This document shows positions 46,609-58,110 of a DNA stretch of 64,000 nt, piece after piece. A model generated the notes under the pieces. That model was not told the origin of the DNA. It did not search any database and saw nothing but the letters and a program-made list of their open reading frames with translations. The first letter of the stretch is position 1, and each line of letters begins with the position of its first letter. Source of the stretch: Rhododendron vialii (lineage: Eukaryota; Streptophyta; Magnoliopsida; Ericales; Ericaceae); the NCBI RefSeq assembly GCF_030253575.1, contig NC_080568.1, positions 27,853,001 through 27,917,000 of the forward strand, given 5' to 3'. The position numbers and the translations under genes are program-made.

Positions 46609-49600
46609 ATGTCCTCCCTCGCCCTCAACACCTTCGCCCGCCTCCGCCACCCCCCCACCGCCGCCAACCACCGAACCACGGCGGAGACCCACCACACCAT
46701 CTCTCTCCCCAAACCCATCTCAACCCGCAAGAGATTCATCGTGAGGGCGGGAAAATTCAGCCCGAAAGTGATGACCGGCCGGAACCTCCGCGTCGCCGTA
46801 GTGGGCGGCGGCCCGGCCGGCGCGTCTGCCGCGGAGACCCTGGCCAGGGGCGGCATCGAGACCGTCTTGATCGAGCGCAAGATGGACAACTGCAAGCCGT
46901 GCGGCGGGGCCATACCGTTGTGCATGGTGGGCGAGTTTGACTTGCCACTGGACATCATAGACCGAAGGGTCACCAGGTTGAAAATGATTTCGCCGTCCAA
47001 CGTGGCGGTCGACATCGGGCAGACGTTGAAGCCCGACGAGTACATTGGAATGGTCCGCCGTGAGGTCCTCGACGCCTACCTCCGCGACCGTGCCGCCACG
47101 GCCGGCGCCAACGTTATCAACGGCCTGTTTTTGAAGATGGATGTGCCGAAGGAAACCGGGCCGGGTTTGGATGCGCCTTATGTGCTTCATTACACGGGGC
47201 AAGTAGTCCGACAGTTCTCAGGAGCACAATTTAATAACACAATTCCGTCCGAGCACAGATTGTGATAAGAATTTACATGCATGCATGCGAACGGTTTTGA
47301 AAACAACTGTAGCTGAAGTTGTGTTCATAGACTTTTTATAAGAAGGAAGTTGAGGAACTAAACATGCAATCATCACTATTAGACCCCTAAAAGGAAAATC
47401 TAGTAAAAAAGTTTAACCCAACAAGGTAAAGATCGATCATTTTCACCCCCTATTTTATTTTCCACTGAAATTTTGAGTAAAAGCTTCATTTGTTATGATG
47501 CACTCAATGGGCAAGTTCATATTTGAGCTTAAATTTAAATAAAAGCTTCGTTACTAACATAGTTGTAAATTAAGAGAGATAAAATGGCTTCCAAGAATTT
47601 GAGTTGCTTTGATTTGGTGAAAATTTTGGGTGAAACTAATTTGGTTTGAGTTGAAGTTAAAGGCTGGAGTTAGATGTAGGATACTTCACTCAAATTTGAT
47701 TCTATGTTTTAAAAAGTGTAAGGAGATCTAGATGGTTTTAACATAACAACCTATAATAGTAGCATTGGAGATGTGTACATTTTAAGAATATTGAGATGTA
47801 CTCAAATGAGTTACTACTATATGTGTAATTTTACAGGAGTCAAAAGTCTACAAATCAAGAAATTCTGGGATTTCTAAAATTGAATTCATAGGCTTTGTTA
47901 TATTTGGAGACGATTTGCTGGGAGTTCCCTCGGTCTCATATTGCCCATCTCCTATTAAAAGTCGTGCAATTTTCGAATAAAAAAATTAAATACTTTCGAG
48001 CATTATTTTTAAAGTATTTCACGAGCTCTTAATATGAGGCAAAGAAATTCAAAAAAATATGCTAGGGTGTAATTTAGGATTTTTTTAATATCAAAATTGC
48101 ATGTGTTTTGGAAGGGGTTCTCGAGACAGAAGCAGCAGCACGCTCGATTCGATTCGAGTGAGAGCAAATATGTAGCGATTCTATATATTGCCTCGAAGTC
48201 CGATTCTTTCTTCTGTTTTGCTACAATTTCCCAACAGGTACCACGCGAAGACCGGCGGGGCGGGAGAGCGGCGGACGTTGGAGGTCGATGCCGTGATTGG
48301 CGCCGACGGGGCGAATTCTCGCGTGGCAAAGTCGATCGGGGCGGGGGATTTCGAGTACGCGATCGCGTTTCAGGAGAGGGTTAAGATACCGAGCAAGAAG
48401 ATGGAGTACTACGAGAATATGGCAGAGATATACGTGGGCGATGATGTGTCGCCGGATTTCTACGGTTGGGTTTTTCCGAAGTCGGACCACGTGGCGGTGG
48501 GGACGGGGACTGTTGCTCATAAAGAGGATATTAAGAAGCTTCAGTTTGCTACTAGGCGTAGGGCGAGGGATAAGATTCTTGGTGGGAAGATTATTAGAGT
48601 TGAAGCTCATCCGATCCCGGAGCACCCCCGTCCGCGGCGGATCTCCGGTAGAGTTGCACTCGTCGGTGATGCTGCTGGGTATGTGAAAAATTTATACTAA
48701 TTGTCTTACCTTTTAGTTTTACCATGGAAAATATGATTATTGTTTTAAATTCTTATCACCGACAGTCGAAAATCTCACTTTTCTATCATCATTTTTTTCA
48801 GTTTTACCGTTTGTTTATTGTTGATCTGAACCGTTCATCTTGTAGATTCCAAAATTCTATTTGTGATACTCCTATTGATATTCGATCAAGTTTGTTTTTT
48901 AAATGGCACTACTATATTATACTGCGGGTCTTAGAATATGAACGGTTTGGATCACAAGAATATGCATTTGGTAGAGCTCATAATAAACGATGATAAAAAA
49001 GTAAGATTTTACACCGTCGATGAATAAAGCTCGTACATCATCATCATATAACCATCTCAGGAGCCTTTGCATGATTCCATTTCCATTGGATCCTAGCTCG
49101 AGCCCTTGGTATATTGGACTAGCTACCATCGCACTTGATTTTGTAACTCCATTTGACCTTGACTTGCTTTAGTCCTTATGATCACGTCATGCATACGTAC
49201 ATATTCGAGAACAAAAATAAAATAAGACCCATATTTATGACTCTCACATCTATTACGTGTACTTGAGATTAGGCGTGTGAAAAAATTCCATCACGCTGCG
49301 AATTCAATTCAAACCGAAAGGTTTTTCAATTTTTTAGTAGTATGATTTAGTCATGGTTTTAAAAAATCAAAAAATCTTGTTATATAGTTTAGTTTGTGGA
49401 TTCACGTTCATGGTTATAGTTTCAAACCAATCCGAACCGTATAGTACATATATATAATTAATTAATTATGATTCACCAAATAAATATGGCAGCCTTAGTT
49501 AACTACTTTTCTAATTTATTGATCCTATTAAATTGACTGCAATATTAAGTTTTCCTTCCTTGTCAAGATAACTTAGACTAACCTTTTATATGTCACAACC

Positions 49601-51355
49601 TATTCCTAATATCCTATGATTGTTAATTTATTATTATACACAAAAGCACATGAGATCATTAGATTAGTCAACTTGCACGGCCCAATTTCTAAATCTCTCT
49701 AAATTTCTGCACATAAGGGCCTATTTGGATGCAGCGAAGGGGGATTATGATATCCCTCCTCCTAATACGTGGGTCCGTGCATATGGCGTGGTTTGAGAAG
49801 TTCAAAACTAGGGTGGATATCTTAATACCCCTGCTCCATAATCCCTCCTAATACCCCCTGAGGGGGGTTTACACATGGCTAGGGTGGGAGCCGACTATGT
49901 GGAATCCCCCCTTATAATACACCCTCTATCTTCCATTCAACTACAAAACAACCTTATCCCCCCATTTTATACCTCATCCAAACCATGTATTATTTAATCT
50001 CCCCATCACATCAATGTGGACCCACCCTTCTTACATAATACCCTTTACTATCCAATCCTCCCTTCTTACATAATACCTCCAAACCTAATACATCATCCAA
50101 ACGAGCCCTAAAAACCATTTCCAATTGTTATTCCTATAATTCCTTCACTATCAAGGATCCAAGAATAATTACCCTTAACTTTCTATATAGGAAAACTTAT
50201 TCCTTTTTTTTTATAAGCTAACATGGTAAATACTTTAATTATCCTAATTTATCTTCGTAATTTTAAGTACTTTAAATATTTTTTAAAGACAATAGCTTAG
50301 TTCAAAGCAAACTTTACTTTAAAATCGAAATCAAACCGTATTTTAATGATTTTGATTAGTTTGGTTCTATGTCTTTTGTGAATTGGTTTGATTTTTCAAA
50401 TTCCTAATCCGTATGTATTGATTTGGTTCTTGATTTATTATAAAAAAAAAAAACCCGAATCAATCCAGACAATGTTCACCTCTATTTGAGATGTAGTAAG
50501 TCCAATAGGCAAAAACCAAACTATTAAAACACTTTCGGACGGGTGAGATTGTTCACCTCCGTGAAAGCCTTCTTTATGGAGCCTCCGTAAAGAAGTTTTT
50601 CTCATGGGAAAGACTACAATACACATTTTTTATTTGGGTGTGTATCATATGCACCCCCAAAATATTAATATGAATCGAATTGCTAAAAAATTACGAATCG
50701 TATACATATTACGAGATACACCAAAATGTTATGAATTATAATGAAAATGTTACGAATCGTACTGCTGAATGGTTATGAATTCTAGAACAAAAGTTACTAA
50801 ACACACTAAAATATTGTGAATGAACCATAAAATAGATGCATATGGTACACCATTTTAAGGAAGGTGTATCGTAAACTTTCCCTTTTCTTATTGATGATGA
50901 ACATAAATACAAAAATTATGTTGCTCGATCTCTTAATTAACTGTATATAATCTTACAGGTACGTCACAAAGTGCTCTGGCGAGGGGATATACTTCGCAGC
51001 CAAGAGCGGGCGGATGTGTGCAGAGGCAATCGTGGCAGGCTCGGAGCACGGGAAGAGGATGGTGGAGGAAGGAGACCTGAGAAAGTACTTGGAAAAATGG
51101 GACATGACCTACTGGCCGACGTACAAGGTGTTGGACGTGCTTCAGAAGGTCTTTTACCGGTCGAACCCGGCACGCGAGGCGTTCGTGGAGATGTGCGCGG
51201 ACGAGTACGTGCAGAAGAGGACATTCGATAGTTATTTGTATAAGAAGGTGGTGCCGGGGAACCCGTTGGACGATTTGAAGTTGGCTGTGAATACTATTGG
51301 GAGCTTGGTTAGGGCTCATGCTCTGGGCAGAGAGATGGAGAAGATCAGCGTATGA
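46609..51355 (+). CDS. CHLP: Geranylgeranyl diphosphate/geranylgeranyl-chlorophyll reductase, copy 1
   Basis: Exons 46609-47198, 48238-48678 and 50959-51355 join to 475 residues. The N-terminal ~50 residues are a Ser/Thr/Arg-rich chloroplast transit peptide. The FAD-binding GxGxxG-type fold is RVAVVGGGPAGASAAETLA, followed by ERKMDNCKPCGGAIP; the second FAD motif is VDAVIGADGANSRVAKS and the third is RVALVGDAAGYVTKCSGEGI. The enzyme uses NADPH to reduce geranylgeranyl to phytyl chains for chlorophyll, tocopherol and phylloquinone. Intron 1 must use a GC donor (GG|GCAAGT): the near GT choice breaks the frame. Intron 2 (2.28 kb) carries a MITE. Compared with copy 2 it has about 17 changes in exons 2 and 3, some at normally conserved sites (QKRTFDS for QKMTFDS, AHALGRE for ANALRRE). 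It is intact, but may be less constrained. Confidence 0.9.
49717..50108. mobile_element. PIF/Harbinger-type MITE in CHLP copy 1 intron 2
   Basis: Ends GGGCCTATTTGGATG and, reversed, GGGCTCGTTTGGATG; flanked by TAA on both sides (49714-49716, 50109-50111), the family's 3-base target. Size 392 bp. It accounts for part of why this intron is longer than in copy 2. Confidence 0.8.
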
Positions 51356-51924
51356 ACGAGAATATAAGGGTGTTTGTTGTTGTGATCTCTGTTGTTGTTT
51401 CAATATTGGTTGCGAAATCGGGAATTGATAATGCCAAAACCCTTTTTGTTCATGCCAAAATTCATTCATTGTATGACTTAATTGCCCTCCACTACATCAC
51501 TTACTTCACAAAATACCCTTTAAAATCCCATAACTGTAATGCGTTTTCCAGTTCCACGTTTCAAGCAAAAAATGCAAGGATTCGTGAGCAAATTCTAGAG
51601 TTAATTTTAGAAGAGAAGCAAACAAAAATTAAACATTAAGCAAAAATGCAAGTAACAAGCAAAACTAGAGGTAATCTGAGAAGAGACGTAAACAAAAATA
51701 ATCCCTGAGATTTGAAGGGACATTTTCGTAAAGTAAGTAGTGTAGTGAAGGGCAATTAAGTCATACAATAAATGAATTTTGGTAGGAACAAAAGTGGTTT
51801 TGGAATTATCAGCTCCCATAAGGAATCCTAGAACTGAGACAACATTAAAGAAGCAGAACGGGAAATTACAGTATACCATACTACGATAAGCCCATAACAA
51901 AAAAGTAGAAGCAATATGAAGCAT
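51356..51924. other. 3' flank of CHLP copy 1 with a reversed repeat
   Basis: 51427-51545 and 51705-51815 are inverted copies: AATGCCAAAACC..TTCATTGTATGACTTAATTGCC is mirrored by GGCAATTAAGTCATACAATAAATGAA. This suggests a 400 bp foldback. No gene is recognised. Confidence 0.55.
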
Positions 51925-52318
51925 GAGAGGTGCTATTCACACAGACAAAGGGGGCACAGATCGTGCACAGATCTTAATGTGGAGCCCACTATGGATCCCA
52001 CGTAAATGATCCGAGTCGTTCATTAAATTTGAAACATTTTTTCAAAGGTCCCCACAAAAAAATCAGATCAATCCGATACCTATAAATACTTGATCTAATC
52101 ATCTAACTTTTCATTTAACTTTGAACTGAATGAAAACTTATATGATTAGATCGAGTACTTATAGATATCGAATCAAAATAATTTTTCACGGGAGCCTTTG
52201 AAAAAATGTTTTAAATCTAATGAACGGCTAGAATTTTTTGTGTAGGACCCGTAGTGAGCCCCACATTGGGATCTGTGCACAATCTGTGCACGTTTTGTCT
52301 GTGTCAACAGACTTACGC
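51925..52318. mobile_element. Mutator-like MITE, family A, copy 2
   Basis: Flanks ATGAAGCAT at 51916-51924 and 52319-52327 are a perfect 9-base duplication. Arms share CACACAGAC, GTGCACAGATC and AATGATCCGAGTCGTTCATT with the copies at 20405 and 52796. Confidence 0.85.
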
Positions 52319-52687
52319 ATGAAGCATCGTGTAGCTATTGCGTCAAGAAGTATCTTCAATACCAATTACACAAAAGATGGTAATATAATATTTTTTAATA
52401 TTATGTTAACATTTTCCCTTAAACTCAAATAGATCTATCAACTTGGATTTAAAAAAGTCAAGAGAAACTTGGAACATCCAAGCAAAAAAAACCCAGGAGA
52501 GCCAAAGAACATCCAATCGCTCAGCGACTTGTCTGTCACCTTCACGTGCATTCGGGTTGCAAATGAGAGGAAGTGTTAGACTTGTCTCACATCGCCCATT
52601 GAAGCCATCTAAGCTGGTTAATAAAATTTAGAGGCTGCTCTACCTATGGCCAATTGATTTTAGGTTGAAACCCTCTACAAAAATCTA

Positions 52688-52794
52688 ACAAATTAGAAGG
52701 AATTTAAAGAGGAGGTTGTGTGTGTGTGTGTTTATTGATCTTTTGAGTATGGGACCGTGGAGTATTCCTCTTTAATAAATTCCTTCTAATTTAT
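52688..52794. repeat. Small foldback
   Basis: AAATTAGAAGGAATTTAAAGAGG is mirrored by CCTCTTTAATAAATTCCTTCTAATTT around a short TG repeat (52721-52731). The neighbouring family A copy 3 inserted at its right edge, using part of it as target. Confidence 0.7.
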
Positions 52795-52795
52795 G

Positions 52796-53175
52796 TAGAA
52801 AGTATGTCCACACAGACATTATATGCACAGATTGTGTATAGGTTTTTTTGTGGGGCTCACATAAACGATTCGATCCGTTCATTGAATATAAAATACTTTT
52901 TCAAGAACCCCGTGAAAAATCAGTTTAATACGATACTTATAGGTGTTCGATCCAATTATATATTGAACTTTTCATTTTCTTGAAATCTCAACGAAAAGTT
53001 AGATGATTGGATCGAAAATTTATAAGTATCGAATTGAACTAATTTTTCACAGAGACTCTTGAAAAAGTGTTGTACATTTAATGAACGACTCGGATCGTTT
53101 GCATGGAACTTATGGTAGACCTTACAAAAAAATCTGTACACAATTTGTGCACTTTTATCTGTCTGGATGGACTTG
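52796..53175. mobile_element. Mutator-like MITE, family A, copy 3
   Basis: Flanks TTCTAATTTATG at 52784-52795 and 53176-53187 match over 12 bases; 9-10 would be the real duplication. The arms share CCACACAGACA..TTATCTGTCTGGATGG and the ACGACTCGGATCGTTT word with the other copies. Confidence 0.8.
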
Positions 53176-53329
53176 TTCTAATTTATGCAACTTCCAAAAC
53201 ACACTTTCAAGTAAAAATTCATTGCCGGACTTAAAAATTCAAATATGTGCGTGGAAACACCACATTAGTGATATCTTGAGCAAAGTATAGTCCCTAAAAA
53301 ACAAAAAGGTAGTCCCCACCAAAGAGTAA

Positions 53330-53559
53330 GACTAATTTAAATTTTTTTTAGTGTCGGGTGGGTACCACGTGGTCCCTGCTTAGTGCATACAAGCCATGTA
53401 TTGCATTTCTTGACAGCTCGAATTTGAAGAGAGAGAAATTGAGAGAGAAAGTGTTGGGATGAGAGAAGATGAAATTTTAATCTGAATCGTCCAAAAGTGT
53501 ATTGAATGATCCGAATGTACCGAGCGAATACCACGTGATGTAGCTAGCCTAAAAATGAA
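53330..53559. mobile_element. Mutator-like MITE, family B, copy 3 (ends approximate)
   Basis: Shares GGGTGGGTACCACGTGGT near the left, the GAGAGAGAAA core and CCGAGCGAATACCACGTG near the right with 7703 and 19429. More diverged; the target duplication was not found. Confidence 0.6.
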
Positions 53560-53741
53560 GCTGTATCACAAAATTGTACCCCCACTTTTTTTTTTATCTT
53601 TCCGTATCGCTCCATGTATAACTTCCCGGACAAAATTGTAAAAACATGTGAACTCAACTGCCAGTCTTGCCACTACCCACGTCCCCGATCGATAAGTTTC
53701 CCCTTCAGCCACGAAACCTGTCACTCTCACGCTACAAATTA

Positions 53742-53918
53742 CTTCATCCGTCTCGATTTGTTTGTTCAATCTCAGATTTTAAACTTATTAAGAAAATTAA
53801 ATCTGATTCATTGATTTGAAAATTTACATAATTTAATCCATTGATTTTAAAATTAGACAGTCAATTTAAAACGTGTATAAATAAAAAAAGGAAACAAATA
53901 AATTGGAACGAAGAAAGT
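53742..53918. mobile_element. Stowaway-type MITE, about 177 bp
   Basis: Ends CTTCATCCGTCTCGATTTGTT and, reversed, CTTTCTTCGTTCCAATTTATT; TA lies on both sides (53740-53741, 53919-53920). Confidence 0.75.
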
Positions 53919-54011
53919 TACACCGCTACAATGGCTTTAATTTCCTTATTTCCCCTCCGTTGTACTACTTCCTTCCTTCCACGTTGTATATACAAGTCGA
54001 TCACTTTCTCC

Positions 54012-54120
54012 TTTTTGGCCTAGGCAGTGAGGAAGAAACTCCTTTTAACAGGTCTCCCTGCCATTTTTGGCCTTGGCTGTGAGGAACAAACTCCTTTAAA
54101 CAGGTCTACCTGCCACTTTC
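54012..54120. repeat. Tandem duplication, about 52 bp unit
   Basis: TTTTTGGCCTAGGCAGTGAGG..ACAGGTCTCCCTGCCA is followed at once by TTTTTGGCCTTGGCTGTGAGG..ACAGGTCTACCTGCCA. Confidence 0.85.
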
Positions 54121-54453
54121 CCTACTTCTTTTACTTAATTTCCATTTTCATTGACAAAACCAAATTTTATGTAGCCTACATGTGTGTCGTAGTGTCTTCT
54201 TCTCCTTCAGAACTCTTACAACAGAAATTGTTTGTTTAAAATAGATAGTACTCCGTAGTAGTACTGTATTACGAAATGTTCCCAAAAATAAAATAATAAT
54301 AATTTCAAAATTATTTTTTGTTGGTGTGTAGAAGAGACTTGTACCATACTACCATATGCAGTGTACAAGAGATCGACTTTTATGCATGGAAATTTTGACA
54401 CCGACAAAAATAATTTTAGCATTATCCAAAAAAAAATATTGGTATATATATTA

Positions 54454-54636
54454 CTCCATTCGTTCCACTTTAAATGTCTCTTTCGGCTTTTTGTGCAATT
54501 TTAAATATCAAAAAAAATATTATTTATTTTAAAATACCAAATTTCTACATATTATTATTTATTGAGTAATTTAATTTGATGGAGAAAAATCAAATAAATG
54601 ATTTCTGTATGGAACATTTAAAGTGAGACGAGAGAG
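54454..54636. mobile_element. Stowaway-type MITE, 183 bp
   Basis: Ends CTCCATTCGTTCCACTTTAAA and, reversed, CTCTCTCGTCTCACTTTAAA with TA on both sides (54452-54453, 54637-54638). Confidence 0.8.
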
Positions 54637-54774
54637 TATAAAATAACTCGAGGCTGAATTAAAGGTACTTATTTTTTGAATTAAAGATAGTTTATTTGTA
54701 AGAAAATGATTTGTCTTATAAAACAAGAAATAATTACTTAAAATATAGAATCTCTTAACAAAAAGGAGCCTGAG

Positions 54775-55033
54775 TAGAATTCATAGGCTTTGTTGTATTT
54801 AGAGACGATTTGCCGGGAACTTATTAGCAAACTCAATTCGAGTGAGAGCAAATATGTAGCGATTCTATGGTGTGCCTCAAAGTCTAATTCTTTCTTCTGT
54901 TTTGCTACAATTTCCCAACAGATACCACGCGAAGACTGGCGGCGTGGGAGAGCGGTGGACGATTACGAGTGGCAAAGTCGCTCAGCACGGACGATTACGA
55001 GTACGCGATCGCGTTTCAGGAGAGGATTAAGAT
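54775..55033 (+). pseudogene. CHLP fragment: end of intron 1 plus broken exon 2
   Basis: Matches copy 2 at about 59571-59861: the intron 1 tail (GAATTCATAGGCTTTGTTGTATTT), the acceptor CCAACAG, and the start of exon 2. About 50 bases inside exon 2, covering the second FAD motif, are deleted. The similarity stops abruptly at AGGATTAAGATA. It is closer to copy 2 than to copy 1 (GAACTTATTAGCAAACTC is shared only with copy 2). It cannot make a working enzyme. Confidence 0.85.
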
Positions 55034-56600
55034 AGTGAATTTGTGTATATCTCTTTGTCTCCTATATCATACTACTAGCGAATGCCCGTGCCCGAAGGCA
55101 CGGCTCGAACATTCAACACACGCAAATTAAAACTAAACAACAAATTTAATCAACTAAAGCGCATAGAACAAATTCAAATGCATAAATCTTGATCAAATCA
55201 AAAAACACCATCCAAAACACCGATGAAAATAAAAAAAATGATATACATTAATGAAAATGCATGCCTCGAGGAGACATCTAAAAAAAGAACATAAAACATT
55301 TCAAAACTAAAAATCTTCAAGCATATTGATCCTTTTGAGCTTCGAGCCTTCTTGATCACAATCTTAAAAAAATAGGTAAATGACCTCATAAATCATGGGA
55401 TTCGGCCGGGGAAAAAATATGGGCCATAATTTTGATAGTTGATTTGGATGAAGTCTAGTGTAAGATGATTTTGGTAGAGGCAGAGCTTATCCTATTTGGC
55501 TTATTTCAATCCCTTGTAAAACGTTTTTCTTCTTCTTTTCCTTTTATAGGATTCAAGGTTCTATTGTATCTAGAGTTTGGTTTTCTCGAAGTACCCTTTG
55601 TCAAGTTCTAATAAAAATTTGTTGCTTATCAAAAAAAAAAAAAAACCAAACCCTCCAATACAAAAAATAAATAAATAGTAGTACCTCGAATTTATTTGTA
55701 TTTCCATTACAGCACTCACACAATCAACGGCAAATTCAGAAATCACCCATTTGTATTTCGGAAATACTCACCCAATCAACGGCAAGTCTTTACAATCAAG
55801 TCTTTAAGTCCACCCAAATCAACTACAATTGGCAATTTCTGAAATTTCGAAAATCATTACAGTCTGCAAATATGGATTTTTAAGTCCATAATTGAATAAT
55901 GTCCAACCAATCAACTACAATCGGCAATTTCGGAAATTTTGCCGATTTCAAAAAAGCCAGAGGAAAAAATGTCAAAGTGGCGCACATATTTATAGTCCAT
56001 TTTTAAAGAGAGGTTAGCACTTGCCACAAATCTAGACCATGACCAAATGAACTGTATAACAGGGAACATAGAGCAGGAAATGCCTTTCTTCTGTTATTAT
56101 ATAGATGGTTTCGTGACTTAGCGGGTGTTTGGAAAGATAGTATCTTCCACTGAAGGACCATATTCACCAAGGAAATAGAAAACAAAACCAACCACCCACG
56201 TCCACATATTATTAGAAAATGCATACAGACAGAGGCTTAAACAGAAAAGTAAATGAGAAGGTAAGCTCAACGCTGATCGAAAACACTCTTGATAAATTGA
56301 TGTGGTACTGAAAACATGAGTTAATACCAACCAATCTTGCAAATAAAATTGACATACCAAAACAAAGATTAAAGAGAACACCCTACAATCCAAAAAAAAA
56401 AAAACCTTAGTAGTACCTCGAATTTAAGCTTGATGCAGATTTAGAATACGATTGCGAAGAGAATTGACACACCAAAACAAAGATTAAAAAGAAAACCCTC
56501 CAATCCAAAAAAAAAAAAATAGTAATACCTTGAATTTAAGCTCAACGCAGAATTTCTCTAAATATATTTTTGCTGATCTTTCCTGTAGTAAATATTAGAA
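55034..56600. other. Transposon-derived spacer between CHLP fragment and copy 2
   Basis: Just right of the fragment, TACTACTAGCGAATGCCCGTGCCCGAAGGCACGG resembles a common plant transposon end (often Helitron or LINE derived). The word AGTACCTCGAATTTA recurs near 55681, 56412 and, less exactly, 56524, each after an A-run. The minus-strand frames here have no recognisable family. Confidence 0.4.
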
Positions 56601-56618
56601 AGTAAGAAGAAGGTAGAA

Positions 56619-57110
56619 GAAAACAACAAAGTTAGGAATAACATAAAAGACCTAAGGTTGTCAAAAAAAAAAATCTATTATCTCACACTCATATTTTTTC
56701 TCCCAATATTCGGCAAAAGAAACCCTATATGAGTAAAAACCGTTCAAGAAAAAAATCGAACTTGCATGAGAACTGGAAAAAAAAATCGTTCAAGAAACTC
56801 CCAATTATCAGTAAAAGAAACTCAATATGAGTAAAAATCGTTCAAGAAAACAACAAAATTAGGATTAACGTAAAAGATCCAAGGTTGTCAAAAAAAAAAA
56901 ATTCTCTCACACTCATATTTTTTCTCCCAATATTCGGCAAAAGAAACCCAATATGAGTAAAAATCGTCCAAGAAAAAAATTGAACTTGCATGAGAACTGA
57001 AAAAAAAATCCTTCAATGTTTGAATCCCTTGCATGATAATTGAAAAAAAATCGTTCAAGAAACTCCCAATTTTCGACAAAAGAGATCCAATATGAGTAAA
57101 AAACTAAAAA
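56619..57110. repeat. Tandem duplication, about 228 bp unit
   Basis: AACAACAAAGTTAGGAATAAC..GGTTGTC..CTCCCAATATTCGGCAAAAG..ATGAGTAAAAA repeats from about 56847. Smaller GTTCAAGAAA..CTTGCATGAGAACTG words carry on to about 57235 in shorter units. Confidence 0.7.
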
Positions 57111-57791
57111 TCGTTCAAGAAAAAAATCAATCTTGAATAAGAACTAAAAAAAATCAATCTTGAATGAGAACTGAAAAAAATCCTTCGATGTTTTGAATCC
57201 ATTGCATGAGAACTGAAAAAAATCGTTCAAGAAATCAAACTTACCTCAATATCGGTAATGGTCGTTCAAAAGTTGGAAAATGTGGAAAACGTATGCCTGT
57301 GACAAACAAACCATAAAAAAACGTGGACTGGCTTGGTTAATAGAAAATTTGGTAAATGTAGTAACATTATTTCGCGAAATAACAAGTAATCAATTACCCA
57401 AAATCTCATTATCTTTTAGAAGGTATATTCCTTATAGCTTTCCACGCGCCTATAGCTTTCCACGTATGATTCCTAATTTTCAGCTAGGTTAATAGAAGTT
57501 TAAATCTTATGTGATAATAAAATAGGAGGTTTCCTTTAGTTTCGAAAATTTGGTAAATGTGGTAACATTATTTTTCGGAATTATAGAGAACCAATCTCAG
57601 CAGAAAATGTGGCATTATAGTAGTAAGCATCACTTCCCAATTTATCGCTAGGTTTCTTATGCTGTAATCTCAGTCGTAGAAAAAATATATACCGATCCTA
57701 TGATCCAAAATATAGGAGAAAATAGGGAATTTGAAAACCATCCTGTTATATTATATAGATTTGAACTAATAATAAACAATTCTGATGAAAA

Positions 57792-57816
57792 CGGACGTTA
57801 CCGAGCCTACGTATCA
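57792..57816 (+). repeat. 25-base repeat, copy 1
   Basis: A 25-base word starting CGGACGTTACCGAGCC and ending TACGTATCA occurs here and, identical, at 63911-63935. Weaker similarity extends to the left (AATTCTGA). Function unknown; it may be a remnant of an LTR (reversed, it starts TGATACG). Confidence 0.7.
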
Positions 57817-58110
57817 GGCCTGGTCACTTAAACGGTTCCGATTGTGACTGTCTCCTCGAGCGCAAAACATGAACTGAAAAAATTTCCAAATCTGGAGGGG
57901 GAATCTGTACTTGCAGGAAACCTTGGGGGATTTCAGTGATATTTACCTCTAAGAAAAATCCACTGCATTATCCACGATAAATCCCCACCGTCCATTCCCA
58001 CAATCCAACGCTCAAAACCCCCAAAATATCACAAACCATATCCACCAAAATTACATAAAACAAACAAAACTTAAAGAACTCTCACTCCCCTCTTCCAACT
58101 CCCACCCAAA

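Noticed and set aside
46757..47202. Long minus-strand frames opposite CHLP exon 1 (also 58071-58692 and 48221-48625)
   Set aside because: They are shadows of a GC-rich coding exon; the plus strand gives a clear enzyme.
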